A stretch of 64,000 nt of DNA from Ktedonosporobacter rubrisoli (GTDB lineage: Bacteria > Chloroflexota > Ktedonobacteria > Ktedonobacterales > Ktedonobacteraceae): contig NZ_CP035758.1 of NCBI RefSeq assembly GCF_004208415.1, forward strand, positions 6,448,001-6,512,000. The letters run 5' to 3'. A program made the position numbers and the translations under genes. A model generated the notes under the pieces. The model was not told the DNA's origin. It did no database searches and worked only from the letters and a program-made list of their open reading frames with translations. Shown here one piece after another: positions 26,434-35,403 of the stretch (its first letter is position 1; every line of letters begins with the position of its first letter).

Positions 26434-27042
26434 ATGGCTATTTCCCCGGGATCTACACTTATCGATCATGTAATTCCGGCCAGGGCATCTCGTAGCGCGA
26501 ATCTGCTGCAAGATGCTCTTCTTGTGATTGGTGGCAGTCTGCTAGTGGCGGCCTCCGCACAGATCTCTATACAACTGCCCTTTACTCCGGTGCCGATTAC
26601 TGGCGAGACCCTGGCCGTCTTGCTGGTTGGGGCAGCACTGGGCAGCAAGCGCGGCGCGCTGGCGATGCTGATGTATCTGGGCTATGGATTTCTTAATCTG
26701 CCGATATTTGCCGGTGGCAAGGGCGGCTTTGCCTATATGACAGGAGCGACCGGCGGCTATCTGCTGGGCTTTGTCGTGGCGGCCTTTGTGGTTGGTTGGC
26801 TCTGCGAGCGCGGCCTGGAGCAAAGCTTCCTGACCTCTGTCCTGGCCATGCTCCCAGGATCTGTGATCATCTATGCGCTGGGCGCAGGCTGGCTGATGTT
26901 TCTCTTCCATCTTAACCTGGCGCAGGCTTTCCTACAGGGCATTCTCCCCTTCATTGTGGGTGATGTGCTCAAGCTAGTGATCGCGGTTGCTCTGCTCCCC
27001 ACAGCCTGGTCAATCATGCGGCGCGTGCGGGCCGAAAGATAG
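26434..27042 (+). CDS. bioY: Biotin transporter substrate-binding subunit BioY
   Basis: A 202-aa integral membrane S-component of energy-coupling-factor transporters. The start at 26434 follows AAAGGAGAG. Six hydrophobic segments are seen; the hallmark ISIQLPFTPVPITGETLAVLL loop follows TM1, and GGKGGFAYMTGATGGYLLGF lies in the biotin-binding region. It imports biotin, alone or with the shared ECF module (EcfA/EcfT), whose genes are not in this window. A terminator hairpin follows. No BirA box is recognised upstream. Confidence 0.93.
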   Translation: MAISPGSTLIDHVIPARASRSANLLQDALLVIGGSLLVAASAQISIQLPFTPVPITGETLAVLLVGAALGSKRGALAMLMYLGYGFLNLPIFAGGKGGFAYMTGATGGYLLGFVVAAFVVGWLCERGLEQSFLTSVLAMLPGSVIIYALGAGWLMFLFHLNLAQAFLQGILPFIVGDVLKLVIAVALLPTAWSIMRRVRAER

Positions 27043-27062
27043 GTTTTGCTGCTCAAGCGTTC

Positions 27063-27090
27063 GGGCGACCTGTGTGGTCGCCCTTATTGT
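27063..27090 (+). terminator. Terminator after bioY
   Basis: Stem GGGCGACC/GGTCGCCC with a 5-nt loop, then TTATTGTATTT. Confidence 0.75.
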
Positions 27091-27139
27091 ATTTATAAAT
27101 CCCAGGACCGCATTAGGTAAACTTGGGAGCAGAGAGTTA

Positions 27140-28555
27140 TTATAGGCGCGATTGCAGCCGGATCAGCTTGCGCCCGGCTCCCACGGGAGTAATCCCGGCC
27201 AGGGAGCGAATCGCGTCGATAGCTTCCGGGGCGTTGCGCACAAATTCTACGCGCGCCGGGATCTGGGCCTTGAACTCCTCCACGGTCATATCATCAAGGA
27301 AACGCACGCCGTCGTTATCAAGCATGACGCGCGGCAATATCACAAGATCGCCGGGATTGTTCTCTTGCAGGGTAGCCAATACATCCTGCCCGCAGAGCAA
27401 ACCGGCCACTGTGACTTCAGCCCCAAAGAAGCGATTGATGACCGGCAAGACCTGCACCTCGACCTGTTCGATGCGGCGAATATCCTCGGCCAACTCCTCG
27501 ATAACCGGGAGAGCCATCTTACTTGTCACCAGGGTAACGCGTTGCGGCTCGGGCAAGCTCGTCGGCAAGCGACGTCTTGCGCGCTCCCATTGGTCGATCA
27601 GGAAACGCGTCATGCCAACGCCATTCTCGATCTGAGCATAGGTTCCATAGTGACGGGCCGGCGGAAACTCGCGCTGGGTGAGAAAATACCACTCATCCGA
27701 AAGATAGACAAAAGGATTGCCCTCGGGATCTGCGGCCTCAAACTGGCGCTGATAGACCTCGACCTGCTCAATAACTGCATTCGCCTCCTCGCGCGTAAAG
27801 TGGCGCAGGGGAGGAAGGTCGCCGGTCTTGATCATATTGTTGTATTTGGTCAGGCCCACGGGTACGACTGAGATAGATTCAACGATGGGACGCAGCTCGG
27901 TAAGCTCCCGAATACTGCGCGCAAGCTGCTCGCCGTCATTGATTGTCGGGCAGAGCACAAGTTGAGTATGGCAGCTGATGTGCATATCGCCAAGCCGCTT
28001 GATATGCCCGATAATATCGCCGGCGCGCGGCCCATCGACCATCTTGCGCCTCAGTTCGGGATCGGTGGTATGCACCGAGACATAGAGCGGGCTCAGTTTT
28101 TGCTCATCGAGGCGTTGCCAGTCAAGTTCTTTCAGGTTGGTAAGCGTGATAAAGTTTCCAAACAGGAACGAGTAGCGATAGTCGTCGTCTTTAATGTACA
28201 GCGAGGCGCGCATGCCATGCTCAAGGCCTGGCTGTGCGGCGAAACGCTCTGGCAGTCCCTTAATAAAGCAAAAAACACATTTATTGGCGCATTGGCGAAT
28301 AAAAGGCGCCGGCTCTTCGCCAAACAAGACGCCTAGATTCTCGTCAATAGTTTTGTTAATCCGTACCTCGCGCTGCTCCTGCTGACGATCAAAGCCGACT
28401 AACAGCTCTTCATCCGCGACGTAGAATTTATAATCGATAAGGTCGCGTATCAAGTGCCCATTGATTGTGCGAATAAGATCGCCCGGCTGCAAGCCTGCAC
28501 GGTCGGCCGGGCTCTCGGGCACCACTTCACGCACCCATCCGTATAATTTTGGCAT
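27140..28555 (-). CDS. DUF512 radical-SAM-like iron-sulfur protein with N-terminal PDZ domain
   Basis: A 471-aa protein. The N-terminal PDZ-like region (about 5-45, VREVVPESPADRAGLQPGDL, then INGHLIRDLIDYKF) precedes a radical-SAM-type cysteine motif, C-x3-C-x2-C at residues 89, 93 and 96 (QCANKCVFCFIKGLP). The barrel follows with YIKDDDYRYSFLFGNFITLT and VSVHTTDPELRRKM. The C-terminal DUF512 domain has YLSDEWYFLTQREFPPARHY and PVINRFFGAEVTVAGLL. This conserved family occurs in Firmicutes, Chloroflexi and cyanobacteria and has no settled function. The start has CGAGG upstream. The gene is convergent with bioY. Confidence 0.9.
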   Translation of the reverse strand: MPKLYGWVREVVPESPADRAGLQPGDLIRTINGHLIRDLIDYKFYVADEELLVGFDRQQEQREVRINKTIDENLGVLFGEEPAPFIRQCANKCVFCFIKGLPERFAAQPGLEHGMRASLYIKDDDYRYSFLFGNFITLTNLKELDWQRLDEQKLSPLYVSVHTTDPELRRKMVDGPRAGDIIGHIKRLGDMHISCHTQLVLCPTINDGEQLARSIRELTELRPIVESISVVPVGLTKYNNMIKTGDLPPLRHFTREEANAVIEQVEVYQRQFEAADPEGNPFVYLSDEWYFLTQREFPPARHYGTYAQIENGVGMTRFLIDQWERARRRLPTSLPEPQRVTLVTSKMALPVIEELAEDIRRIEQVEVQVLPVINRFFGAEVTVAGLLCGQDVLATLQENNPGDLVILPRVMLDNDGVRFLDDMTVEEFKAQIPARVEFVRNAPEAIDAIRSLAGITPVGAGRKLIRLQSRL

Positions 28556-29030
28556 AATTTTTCCTCGATATATAGCAAGGGGATATGCGATGTCTGTAGT
28601 TAGACTGCTCTGTTCCTGCCTGTAGTTTACGTAATTCTATATATCCGAAGAATTATAACCTCTCTGGAGGGAATCGTCAAATAGAGTGGCCCATGCTCAG
28701 GGCTTTTTAAATTTCCTTTTTTTGCCCCACCCACCCTATGAGAGGAGAGTATGGGGACAATCCGCTAGGTCGCGGCGCACCCCATGCCCCGGCAGAGGAC
28801 TTGCCGTCCTCTGCACTCCTGCGAAAAGTAAATAGCCCTGGCCCATGCTGCAGCAAATTATCTGGAACAGCAAGAATTTCCTAGTAGGCCTGCAACAGGT
28901 GAGTTATTATAGTATTACGTCTAAGGAGGCCTGTGCGCTGTTCGAGGCCAAACTGAGGATTCTGACTGAAGGCACGAACAAGCAAAGAAGTAGAGAATAG
29001 TAGATAAATTGCACAGCAATGGAGGTATGA
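28556..29030. other. Intergenic region with a REP-like GC-rich repeat
   Basis: No gene. At 28761-28778 an 18-bp string (CCGCTAGGTCGCGGCGC core) recurs inverted at 50031-50048. A hairpin with a perfect 9-bp stem (GCAGAGGAC/GTCCTCTGC) lies at about 28791-28813. This fits a dispersed palindromic repeat family. Confidence 0.55.
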
Positions 29031-29456
29031 ATGGCTACACTTGAAGAGATAGTGATAACCTACGTCTCGGCCTGGGCCGAGACCGACGAGGGGGTGCGAC
29101 GCGCCTTGTTAAAAACCTGTTGGGCCGACGAGGGCATCTACAGCGACCCCACAGGAGAAGCCGTGGGGCGCGAGGCACTGCTTCACCACATTGCAGGTTT
29201 CCTCAAGCAGTCTAACGGGTACCGTATCCTTTGTACAAGTGGAGCTGATGAGCATCATAGCCGAATTCGCTTTACCTGGGCATTGGTGGACTCCGAAGGG
29301 CGACGGGTCTCGGATGGCATAGACTTTGGCGAAGTAGGCCCCGATGGCCGCCTGACCCGTATTACCGGCTTCTTTGGTCCACCTCCAACACTCCCTGCTT
29401 CCTGGCCGGCAGACCTGACCCTTTCAAGCGAGCAGGCCAATGGGAAGAGAGGCTGA
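29031..29456 (+). CDS. NTF2-like (SnoaL-type) protein
   Basis: A 141-aa alpha+beta barrel protein; ATG follows TGGAGG. The pattern EIVITYVSAWAETDEGVRRA, LLKTCWADEGIYSDPTGEAV, GREALLHHIAGFL and RIRFTWALVDSEGRRV is that of nuclear-transport-factor-2-like/SnoaL-fold proteins of the polyketide-cyclase superfamily. Members bind small hydrophobic ligands or catalyse isomerisations; no catalytic set can be assigned, so the role is unknown. It is convergent with the UvrA-like gene across a 10-bp-stem hairpin. Confidence 0.8.
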   Translation: MATLEEIVITYVSAWAETDEGVRRALLKTCWADEGIYSDPTGEAVGREALLHHIAGFLKQSNGYRILCTSGADEHHSRIRFTWALVDSEGRRVSDGIDFGEVGPDGRLTRITGFFGPPPTLPASWPADLTLSSEQANGKRG

Positions 29457-29474
29457 GAGCAGAAGGAGGGGACA

Positions 29475-29501
29475 GGTAGCTCTCTTGCTCTGAGAGCTAC
29501 C
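29475..29501. terminator. Shared hairpin between convergent NTF2-like and UvrA-like genes
   Basis: A perfect 10-bp stem (GGTAGCTCTC/GAGAGCTACC) with a 7-nt loop, positioned to serve both strands. Confidence 0.65.
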
Positions 29502-29516
29502 CAGGTCAAGATGAGA

Positions 29517-31763
29517 TCAGGCGCAGTACTGGCGTAGATAGCGCCCGGTCAGCGTGTGGGGATCTTTGAGCAGCTGCGTGACGGTCCCCTCAAAAATGAT
29601 CTTGCCACCATCGCGTCCAGCTCCCGGCCCCATCTCGATAAGCCAATCGGCGCGCGATATGACGGCGAGATTGTGCTCGATTACGATCACCGTACTGCCA
29701 CTGTCCACAAGGCGATCGAGCAGGGCAATGAGATTGTCAACATCATGCATATGCAGGCCCGCCGTTGGCTCATCAAAGACATAGATCTGCGGAGTATTGC
29801 CAAGCTCGATGGCAAGCTTGAGGCGCTGCCGTTCGCCGCCGGAAAGAGTGCTCAACGGCTGCCAGAGCGTGATATAGCCAAGGCCAACATCTTCGAGCGC
29901 CGTCAAAATCCTGGTCAGGGCCGCGTTGGTGCTAAAAAATTCCCTGGCCTCAATCACCGACATCTCCAGGACATCGCTAATTGAGCGGCCCTGCAGCTTA
30001 TAGGCGAGCACTTCGCTTGTGAAGCGCTTGCCACCGCAAGACTCGCAGGTGCTGATCATCGGGTCCATAAAGGCCAGGTCTGTATAGATCAGGCCCAGGC
30101 CCTGGCATTCGGGGCAGGCTCCCTTCGAATTGGCGCTGAAGAGCGAGGCGCTCACCTTGTTCTCTGTGGCGAAGCGCTTGCGAATCACATCAAGCATTCC
30201 TGTATAGGTCGCCAGGTTTGAGCGTCGGGAGCCGCGAATCGGACTCTGATCGATAGAGACGATCTGGGGATAGCGTCGGGGCAGAACTTCTTGCAGCAGC
30301 GAGCTCTTGCCTGAGCCTGCAACTCCGGTTACCACGCTCAGCACGCCTTTGGGCAAGCTGATACTCACATCGTGCAGATTGTGTAGCGTGGCATGCTCGA
30401 TGGTGAGCTTACCAGTTGCAGTTCTGGGGTTGGTCCTGGCCGGCTGATAGTTGTGCAGATGGCGACCGGTGAGCGTATTCGCCTTGCGTAAGCCGGCCGG
30501 ATCTCCCTCATAGACGATCTGGCCGCCGGCGCGGCCCGCACCGGGTCCCATATCCACAATATGATCGGCGATAGAGATGATCAGCGGATTGTGCTCAACA
30601 ATCAGGACTGTATTGCCCTTATCGCGCAGCTGGCGCATCAGGGTATTAAGCCGCTGGATATCATGAGGATGCAGTCCCGCGCTCGGCTCGTCGAAGATGT
30701 AGGTTAGATCAGTCAGGCTGGAGCCCAGGTGGCGCACCATCTTCACGCGCTGTGATTCGCCACCTGATAGCGTGGAGGTTTCCCGATCAAGGCTGAGATA
30801 GCCCAGGCCAATGGCTATCAGATCGTCAAGCCGCGCGCTCAGCGTCGCCAGCAGCGGAGCCAGTGTGGGCTCATCGATGGCGCGCACAAACTGCACAAGT
30901 TCGCTGACCTCCAGCGCCGCGCACTCGGCAATATTCTTGCCCTTGATCCGACAGCTTAGCGCGGCCTGGTTGAGCCGTGTGCCGTGGCAGAGGGAGCAGG
31001 GAGCAAAGGCCACGATCTTTTCCAGCGCCGCCCGCATATGTGGGGCCATCTGCTCGAAATTCTTTGTAAGATAGAGCCGCTTGAACTTGGGAATCAGCCC
31101 TTCGTAGTTAGCATTCACCGTCCCCAGCTTCACTCTGCTTTCGACTCCATTGACAAGCTTATCCCACTCCTCAGAAGTATAGTCGCGCAGCTTCTTGGCA
31201 GGATCGAAGAAGCCGGAAAAAGCATAGATATTCCAGAACCAGGAGCCGACGACGAAGGTAGGAAACTGGATGGCGCCCTCCTTGAGGGATTTATCGCGAT
31301 CAAGGAGCACTGTGAGGTCAAGCGTCGCGGCTTGCCCCAATCCCTGGCACTGTTGACACATCCCCTGCGGATCGTTGAAGGAGAACATCTGCGCCCCTCC
31401 AATGGAGGGCTGACCCAGGCGCGCATAGAGCCGGCGCAGCACTGCATAGGTGTCGGTTATCGTGCCTACCGTGGAACGCGAATTGCCTCCAAGGCGCTTT
31501 TGATCGATGACGATGGCCACCGAGAGATTGCGCAGTTCCTCGGCGTCAGGCTGGGCAAAATGGGGCATAAAGTTCTGAATGAACACTGTATAGGTCTCGT
31601 TGAGCAGCCGCTGAGATTCGGCGGCAATCGTATCAAAGACCAGCGAAGATTTGCCGGAACCAGAAACGCCGGTAAAGACTGTAAGTTTATGCTTAGGTAT
31701 GTTCAGTGATACAGACTTCAGGTTGTTCTCACGTGCTCCTCTAACCTCTATAAATTCATGCAT
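29517..31763 (-). CDS. UvrA-like ABC ATPase (short, excision-repair paralog)
   Basis: A 748-aa protein with two ABC modules. ATG 31763 follows AAGGAGAG and is preferred to the frame start at 31796. Walker A motifs are GVSGSGKSSLVF and GVAGSGKSSLLQ; signatures are LSGGESQRVKM and LSGGERQRLKL; Walker B regions are YIFDEPSAGLH and YVFDEPTAGLH. Zinc-finger cysteines occur in CQQCQGLGQ, CSLCHG and CPECQGLG...CESCGG. It is about 200 residues shorter than housekeeping UvrA, lacking the UvrB-binding region. This class (DrrC-like) is linked to drug or DNA-intercalator resistance as well as repair. No uvrB or uvrC is adjacent, so resistance or accessory repair is inferred. Confidence 0.9.
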   Translation of the reverse strand: MHEFIEVRGARENNLKSVSLNIPKHKLTVFTGVSGSGKSSLVFDTIAAESQRLLNETYTVFIQNFMPHFAQPDAEELRNLSVAIVIDQKRLGGNSRSTVGTITDTYAVLRRLYARLGQPSIGGAQMFSFNDPQGMCQQCQGLGQAATLDLTVLLDRDKSLKEGAIQFPTFVVGSWFWNIYAFSGFFDPAKKLRDYTSEEWDKLVNGVESRVKLGTVNANYEGLIPKFKRLYLTKNFEQMAPHMRAALEKIVAFAPCSLCHGTRLNQAALSCRIKGKNIAECAALEVSELVQFVRAIDEPTLAPLLATLSARLDDLIAIGLGYLSLDRETSTLSGGESQRVKMVRHLGSSLTDLTYIFDEPSAGLHPHDIQRLNTLMRQLRDKGNTVLIVEHNPLIISIADHIVDMGPGAGRAGGQIVYEGDPAGLRKANTLTGRHLHNYQPARTNPRTATGKLTIEHATLHNLHDVSISLPKGVLSVVTGVAGSGKSSLLQEVLPRRYPQIVSIDQSPIRGSRRSNLATYTGMLDVIRKRFATENKVSASLFSANSKGACPECQGLGLIYTDLAFMDPMISTCESCGGKRFTSEVLAYKLQGRSISDVLEMSVIEAREFFSTNAALTRILTALEDVGLGYITLWQPLSTLSGGERQRLKLAIELGNTPQIYVFDEPTAGLHMHDVDNLIALLDRLVDSGSTVIVIEHNLAVISRADWLIEMGPGAGRDGGKIIFEGTVTQLLKDPHTLTGRYLRQYCA

Positions 31764-32182
31764 AGCAGGGTTTCTCTCCTTCATCAATTGCTTCATGGTC
31801 GCTACTCTTTAATATAGGGTGCATTGACTAAACGAGACTGGCCAATCCCTTGCTTTAGACAGCACACCTAATGTACAACACAAAAGCAAGAGTTTAAGGT
31901 TGGGCAGCGAAAAAATTGCTCTGCCTGGCCATATTTGAGCTCGATTGTCTGAATTGTTGCCGCGAAAAGAGGGCAAAATGCTTCTTCTAGCACTTGAGGG
32001 TTTTGCCTGAAGCTTAGTAAGCATTCAGGGACCATTGCTTTGGCGCAGGCGGTTTTGGCTCATAATAAGCGGGGGCAATACTTGGAACGTGCCTTTGATC
32101 CTGACAGTATAAAGAAAAGTTTTGGCTTGCCATAGCGCCTTCCCAGGACCAGGCCAGGTAGACGCCTTTTCCCCAAGCGCAC
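31764..32182. other. Gene-free spacer and start of the duplicated hydrolase unit
   Basis: No gene is seen. From about 32106 the sequence (AAAGAAAAGTTTTGGCTTGC and onward) matches 33040 onward, marking the left edge of a tandem duplication. Confidence 0.5.
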
Positions 32183-32218
32183 GAGAGATGGGATTTGGCA
32201 CACGAAATCCCATCTCTC
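32183..32218 (-). terminator. Terminator-like hairpin after hydrolase copy 1
   Basis: A perfect 14-bp stem (32183-32196 with 32205-32218, 8-nt loop), 42 nt past the stop. The matching place after copy 2 is degenerate. Confidence 0.55.
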
Positions 32219-32259
32219 AGCAGGCGATTTCTACGCTCAAGCGCGGGAAGAGAGAACGT

Positions 32260-32970
32260 TTACGCCAGCAGCAGCCTGGTAAGCTCCTCCGGCATTGAGA
32301 AGAAAGGAGCATGGCTGGAATTCAGCGTGTAAACCTTCTGGCAGGGCGAGGCAGCATACATTTGGCGCTGGCACTCAATGGAAATCGTACGATCCTGCAG
32401 GCACTCAATATAGATTCTAGGGATGCACCCGAAATTCTCAGCCGTCTCATGAATGATTGCATTAAGGGGCTGGATAGCCTGGGGACGTACAAGATTCACC
32501 GCACGCTCGATATCCTCCTCAGAGCAATCGGCGTAGAAGATCTCTCGTAGCTTCTCCTTGGGAAGGCTCAGCGAGATTCCGGCCTCATCCGGCGTGAGAT
32601 TCGCCGTGGCGAGGGAACCAGCATCCTTTTGACCATATTGCAACAGGTATTCTCCGTCGCGCAGGAGAAATGCGCACAGATAGATCAATTTCTGAACTTT
32701 TTCGGGATATCTTTCAGCCGCTTCCGAGACAGCCACTCCTCCCATACTATGCCCGACCAGAATCACTGGTTCCGACTGTTCAGCTAGCACGTCTCCAACG
32801 CGGCGGGCATAGAGATCTAGGGTGACCTCCGAGACTGGTGTCTTGTCCTGGCCATGCCCTGGCAGATCAAAGGTGATAACGCGGTGGCCAGCCTGGCGAA
32901 GCAAAGGGGCAACCTTGTCCCAACACCACATTCCATGCCATGCTCCGTGAACGAGTACATAGGTGCTCAT
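32260..32970 (-). CDS. Alpha/beta hydrolase, tandem copy 1
   Basis: A 236-aa alpha/beta-hydrolase of the EstC/pyrethroid-hydrolase/salicylate-esterase-like group. The N-terminus TYVLVHGAWHGMWCWDKV holds the oxyanion HG motif. The nucleophile elbow is GHSMGG (Ser about 87). The catalytic His is in NSSHAPFFSMPEEL, and the acid is probably Asp in CLQDRTISIECQRQM. Family members cleave small esters. It is highly similar in protein and DNA to the next gene (33187-33900), so the two arose by recent tandem duplication. The start follows AGAAAGGAATC. Confidence 0.9.
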   Translation of the reverse strand: MSTYVLVHGAWHGMWCWDKVAPLLRQAGHRVITFDLPGHGQDKTPVSEVTLDLYARRVGDVLAEQSEPVILVGHSMGGVAVSEAAERYPEKVQKLIYLCAFLLRDGEYLLQYGQKDAGSLATANLTPDEAGISLSLPKEKLREIFYADCSEEDIERAVNLVRPQAIQPLNAIIHETAENFGCIPRIYIECLQDRTISIECQRQMYAASPCQKVYTLNSSHAPFFSMPEELTRLLLA

Positions 32971-33186
32971 TATAGATTCCTTTCTGGAGCGCTCAGCTCC
33001 TTGAAACTTTTATAACTTGTTAGTAAGCGCGGCAGCCAAAGAAAAGTTTTGGCTTGCCGCGGCGCCCACCCGATCAGGCCGGGTAGGCGCCTTTTCCCCA
33101 AGTGTGCGAGCGGCGGGATTGAGTACGCCCAATCTCACCTTCTGGCAAACGACTACGGCGCTCAAGCGCGGGGTAAGAGAGTGCAT

Positions 33187-33900
33187 TTATGCCCAAAGCT
33201 GCAGTTTGGCGAGTCCCTCCGGCATTGAGAAAAACGGCGAATGACCGGCATCCAGGGTATACACCTTCTGGCAGGGCAAGGTAGCATACATCTGACGCTG
33301 ACAGGCAATAGAAATCGTGCGATCCTGCAGGCACTCAATATAGATTCTGGGGATGCGCCCGAAATTCTCAGCCGTCACATGAATGGGTGCCTTAAGGGGC
33401 TGAATAGCCTGGGGACGTATGAGGTTCCCCGCACGCTCGGTATCCTCCTCAGAGCAATCGGCGTAAAAGATGTCCCGCAGCTTCTCCTTGGGAAGACTCA
33501 GCGAGATTCCCTTCTCATCCGGCGTGAGATTCGCCGTAGCAAGGGAACCAGCATCATTTTGAGCATATTGCAACAGGTATTCTCCGTCGCGCAGGAGAAA
33601 CGCTGTCAAGTAGATCATTTTGCGGATTTGGATTGGAAACCTTTCGGCCATTTCTGAGACAACGATGCCACCCATGCTATGGCCAAGCAGGATAACCGGT
33701 TGTGATTGCGCGGCCAGCACTTGCCTGGCACGCTGGATATATAAATCCAGAGTGACCTCTGAAAGTGGGGTTTTGTCCTGTCCGTGCCCTGGTAGGTCAA
33801 AAGTGATGACCTGATGGCCGGCCTGACGAAGCAAAGAAATTACCTTGTCCCAGCACCACATTCCATGCCATGCTCCGTGAATGAGTACGTAAGTGCTCAT
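33187..33900 (-). CDS. Alpha/beta hydrolase, tandem copy 2
   Basis: A 237-aa paralog of the preceding hydrolase with the same HGAWHGMWCWDK N-terminus, GHSMGG nucleophile elbow and C-terminal catalytic His (DAGHSPFFSMPEGL). The spacer and leader DNA around the gene are duplicated too (33040-33920 against 32106-32992). Both genes point the same way. Differences cluster around residues 50-110 and at the C-terminus, so the substrate range may be diverging. The start follows AGAAAGGAATC. Confidence 0.9.
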   Translation of the reverse strand: MSTYVLIHGAWHGMWCWDKVISLLRQAGHQVITFDLPGHGQDKTPLSEVTLDLYIQRARQVLAAQSQPVILLGHSMGGIVVSEMAERFPIQIRKMIYLTAFLLRDGEYLLQYAQNDAGSLATANLTPDEKGISLSLPKEKLRDIFYADCSEEDTERAGNLIRPQAIQPLKAPIHVTAENFGRIPRIYIECLQDRTISIACQRQMYATLPCQKVYTLDAGHSPFFSMPEGLAKLQLWA

Positions 33901-34207
33901 CTAGATTCCTTTCTGGAGCTCTTTTTGTATTTCTCAAGCTCTAAGCTCGTAATAAGCGAGCTTTGATGGCTAGAGTGTAGCATAGACATTCGAAAGCACA
34001 CAAGCTTCGAATGAGATAGGTAGGCTCATTTCGGGGGGATGAAAGGCGCCTTATAGCTGTGCATAAGGCGCAAAATTATAGGATAAGTGTAGCAAGAAGC
34101 CGCTAATGTGGATCGACAAACACTATGTTTGTGAAGGAATACCGCTGAGTTATCTCATTGACATTGGCGGGTCCCTTCAAGTATTTACCCGAGAGCTTTT
34201 TTATTTA
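33901..34207. other. Spacer between the hydrolase and anti-sigma-like genes
   Basis: About 300 bp holding the leader of hydrolase copy 2. No gene, RNA or strong hairpin is evident. Confidence 0.4.
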
Positions 34208-35401
34208 TTACGGCTTCTCAAGCGGCGACTGGCATCCTGGTGTACTACCATCCATGCACATTCCCAGGACCCAGTGCCAATTCACGTTCTTATCTTCAGT
34301 TATATCAATTACCACTGTCCTTGAAGCGTTATTTAATGCTGGAAACAATTGTGATACGCTCGCCGGCGTAGCTGCTCCACATGGAACTGTATACGTCACA
34401 AGGGCAGGAATACGATTCTTATATTTTTCAGAAAGCTGGTATGCATGCATATCAAGCGTCACATACACATTGCCCTGCCCGCGACAGATAAGATGTAACT
34501 GCCACGGCCGATCAGGGTGAAAATCAGGTGGAAGCGAATAAGCGGATGGGACCAGAATCTTTCCTCCAGTGCCAGCAAACTCACCAAGCGAGACCTGACC
34601 TCCTGGGAGCGCTAACACGGGCAGGTGCAAGTCAGGTGGTGGAGAAACTGGGTAGGACACAATCTTTAATTTCCAGGAAGTGGCAGGATCGATTTTTATC
34701 TGCACTTCATATACGGTGTATGTCAAAGTATATGTGCCCTCTCCAACACCCATCTCAACTCCATTTAACTCACTCTTGAGATCCGAGCACGAACCGAAGC
34801 CAAACTCAAAGAGTTTGGGATGATGCCAATCATCATCCCCGGAGTCACCGAGTAGAGGATAGGCATTATACAAAGCTACAGAACTCTTACCCGGGCCATC
34901 ACAGGAAAGATCGATATGCACGCCCCTCCCCCGGGGCACGGCCAGGTTCAGATGCGAAAATGTCTTGCTACCGGTACCCTTAAACTCAGCCAGCACAGGC
35001 AAGTTGGTTCCCCCCGATCCGCTCTTACTTTGTCGGAGAGCCTGGAACAGCACAAGCGTGCTGCTAACAAGCAGAAGAACAACTGCAACAGCTATAATCC
35101 CGCGTGCCCCTCTAGCCCAAAGGCTGTTCTTTCCATTGCGCCCGGGTGAGTAGCTGAATCTATTCCGCGCTGATCTCATATTGCCTACCTCTCCGGCAAC
35201 TGGAGAGAGGGGAGATATCAACAAAGGAGGTCTCTCCCTTGCTTCGTAACAAAGCAAGCGCTCACGTACACGTAAAAGGGCCTGCTCACGCCCTTCTACT
35301 CCATCAGCATCAGTACGGCGATAGGCCCGACGTAGAAAAGCGATAAGCGCCTCATTCTCCTGTTGTCCCTCTTCAGGAATTTTCTCATCAAAAGGTTGCA
35401 T
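34208..35401 (-). CDS. Single-pass membrane protein, probable anti-sigma factor with duplicated ectodomain
   Basis: A 397-aa protein. The cytosolic N-terminus (1-98) is helical and charged (ALIAFLRRAYRRTDADGV). One transmembrane helix spans about 101-120 (GIIAVAVVLLLVSSTLVLF). The external part (about 130-397) contains two related beta-rich halves: LPVLAEFKGTGSKTF...DLSCDGPGKSSVALYNAYPL, then LGEFAGTGGKIL...HLICRGQGNVYVTLDMHAYQL, each ending in a tyrosine-rich strand and containing cysteines. ATG lies two bases after the stop of the ECF sigma gene, so translation is coupled. That arrangement strongly suggests a membrane anti-sigma/sensor; it lacks the zinc-binding H-x3-C-x2-C signature. Confidence 0.75.
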   Translation of the reverse strand: MQPFDEKIPEEGQQENEALIAFLRRAYRRTDADGVEGREQALLRVRERLLCYEARERPPLLISPLSPVAGEVGNMRSARNRFSYSPGRNGKNSLWARGARGIIAVAVVLLLVSSTLVLFQALRQSKSGSGGTNLPVLAEFKGTGSKTFSHLNLAVPRGRGVHIDLSCDGPGKSSVALYNAYPLLGDSGDDDWHHPKLFEFGFGSCSDLKSELNGVEMGVGEGTYTLTYTVYEVQIKIDPATSWKLKIVSYPVSPPPDLHLPVLALPGGQVSLGEFAGTGGKILVPSAYSLPPDFHPDRPWQLHLICRGQGNVYVTLDMHAYQLSEKYKNRIPALVTYTVPCGAATPASVSQLFPALNNASRTVVIDITEDKNVNWHWVLGMCMDGSTPGCQSPLEKP

Positions 35402-35403
35402 GT

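Noticed and set aside
29517..31763. Housekeeping UvrA
   Set aside because: The protein is about 200 residues too short and lacks the UvrB-binding region; no uvr partners are nearby.
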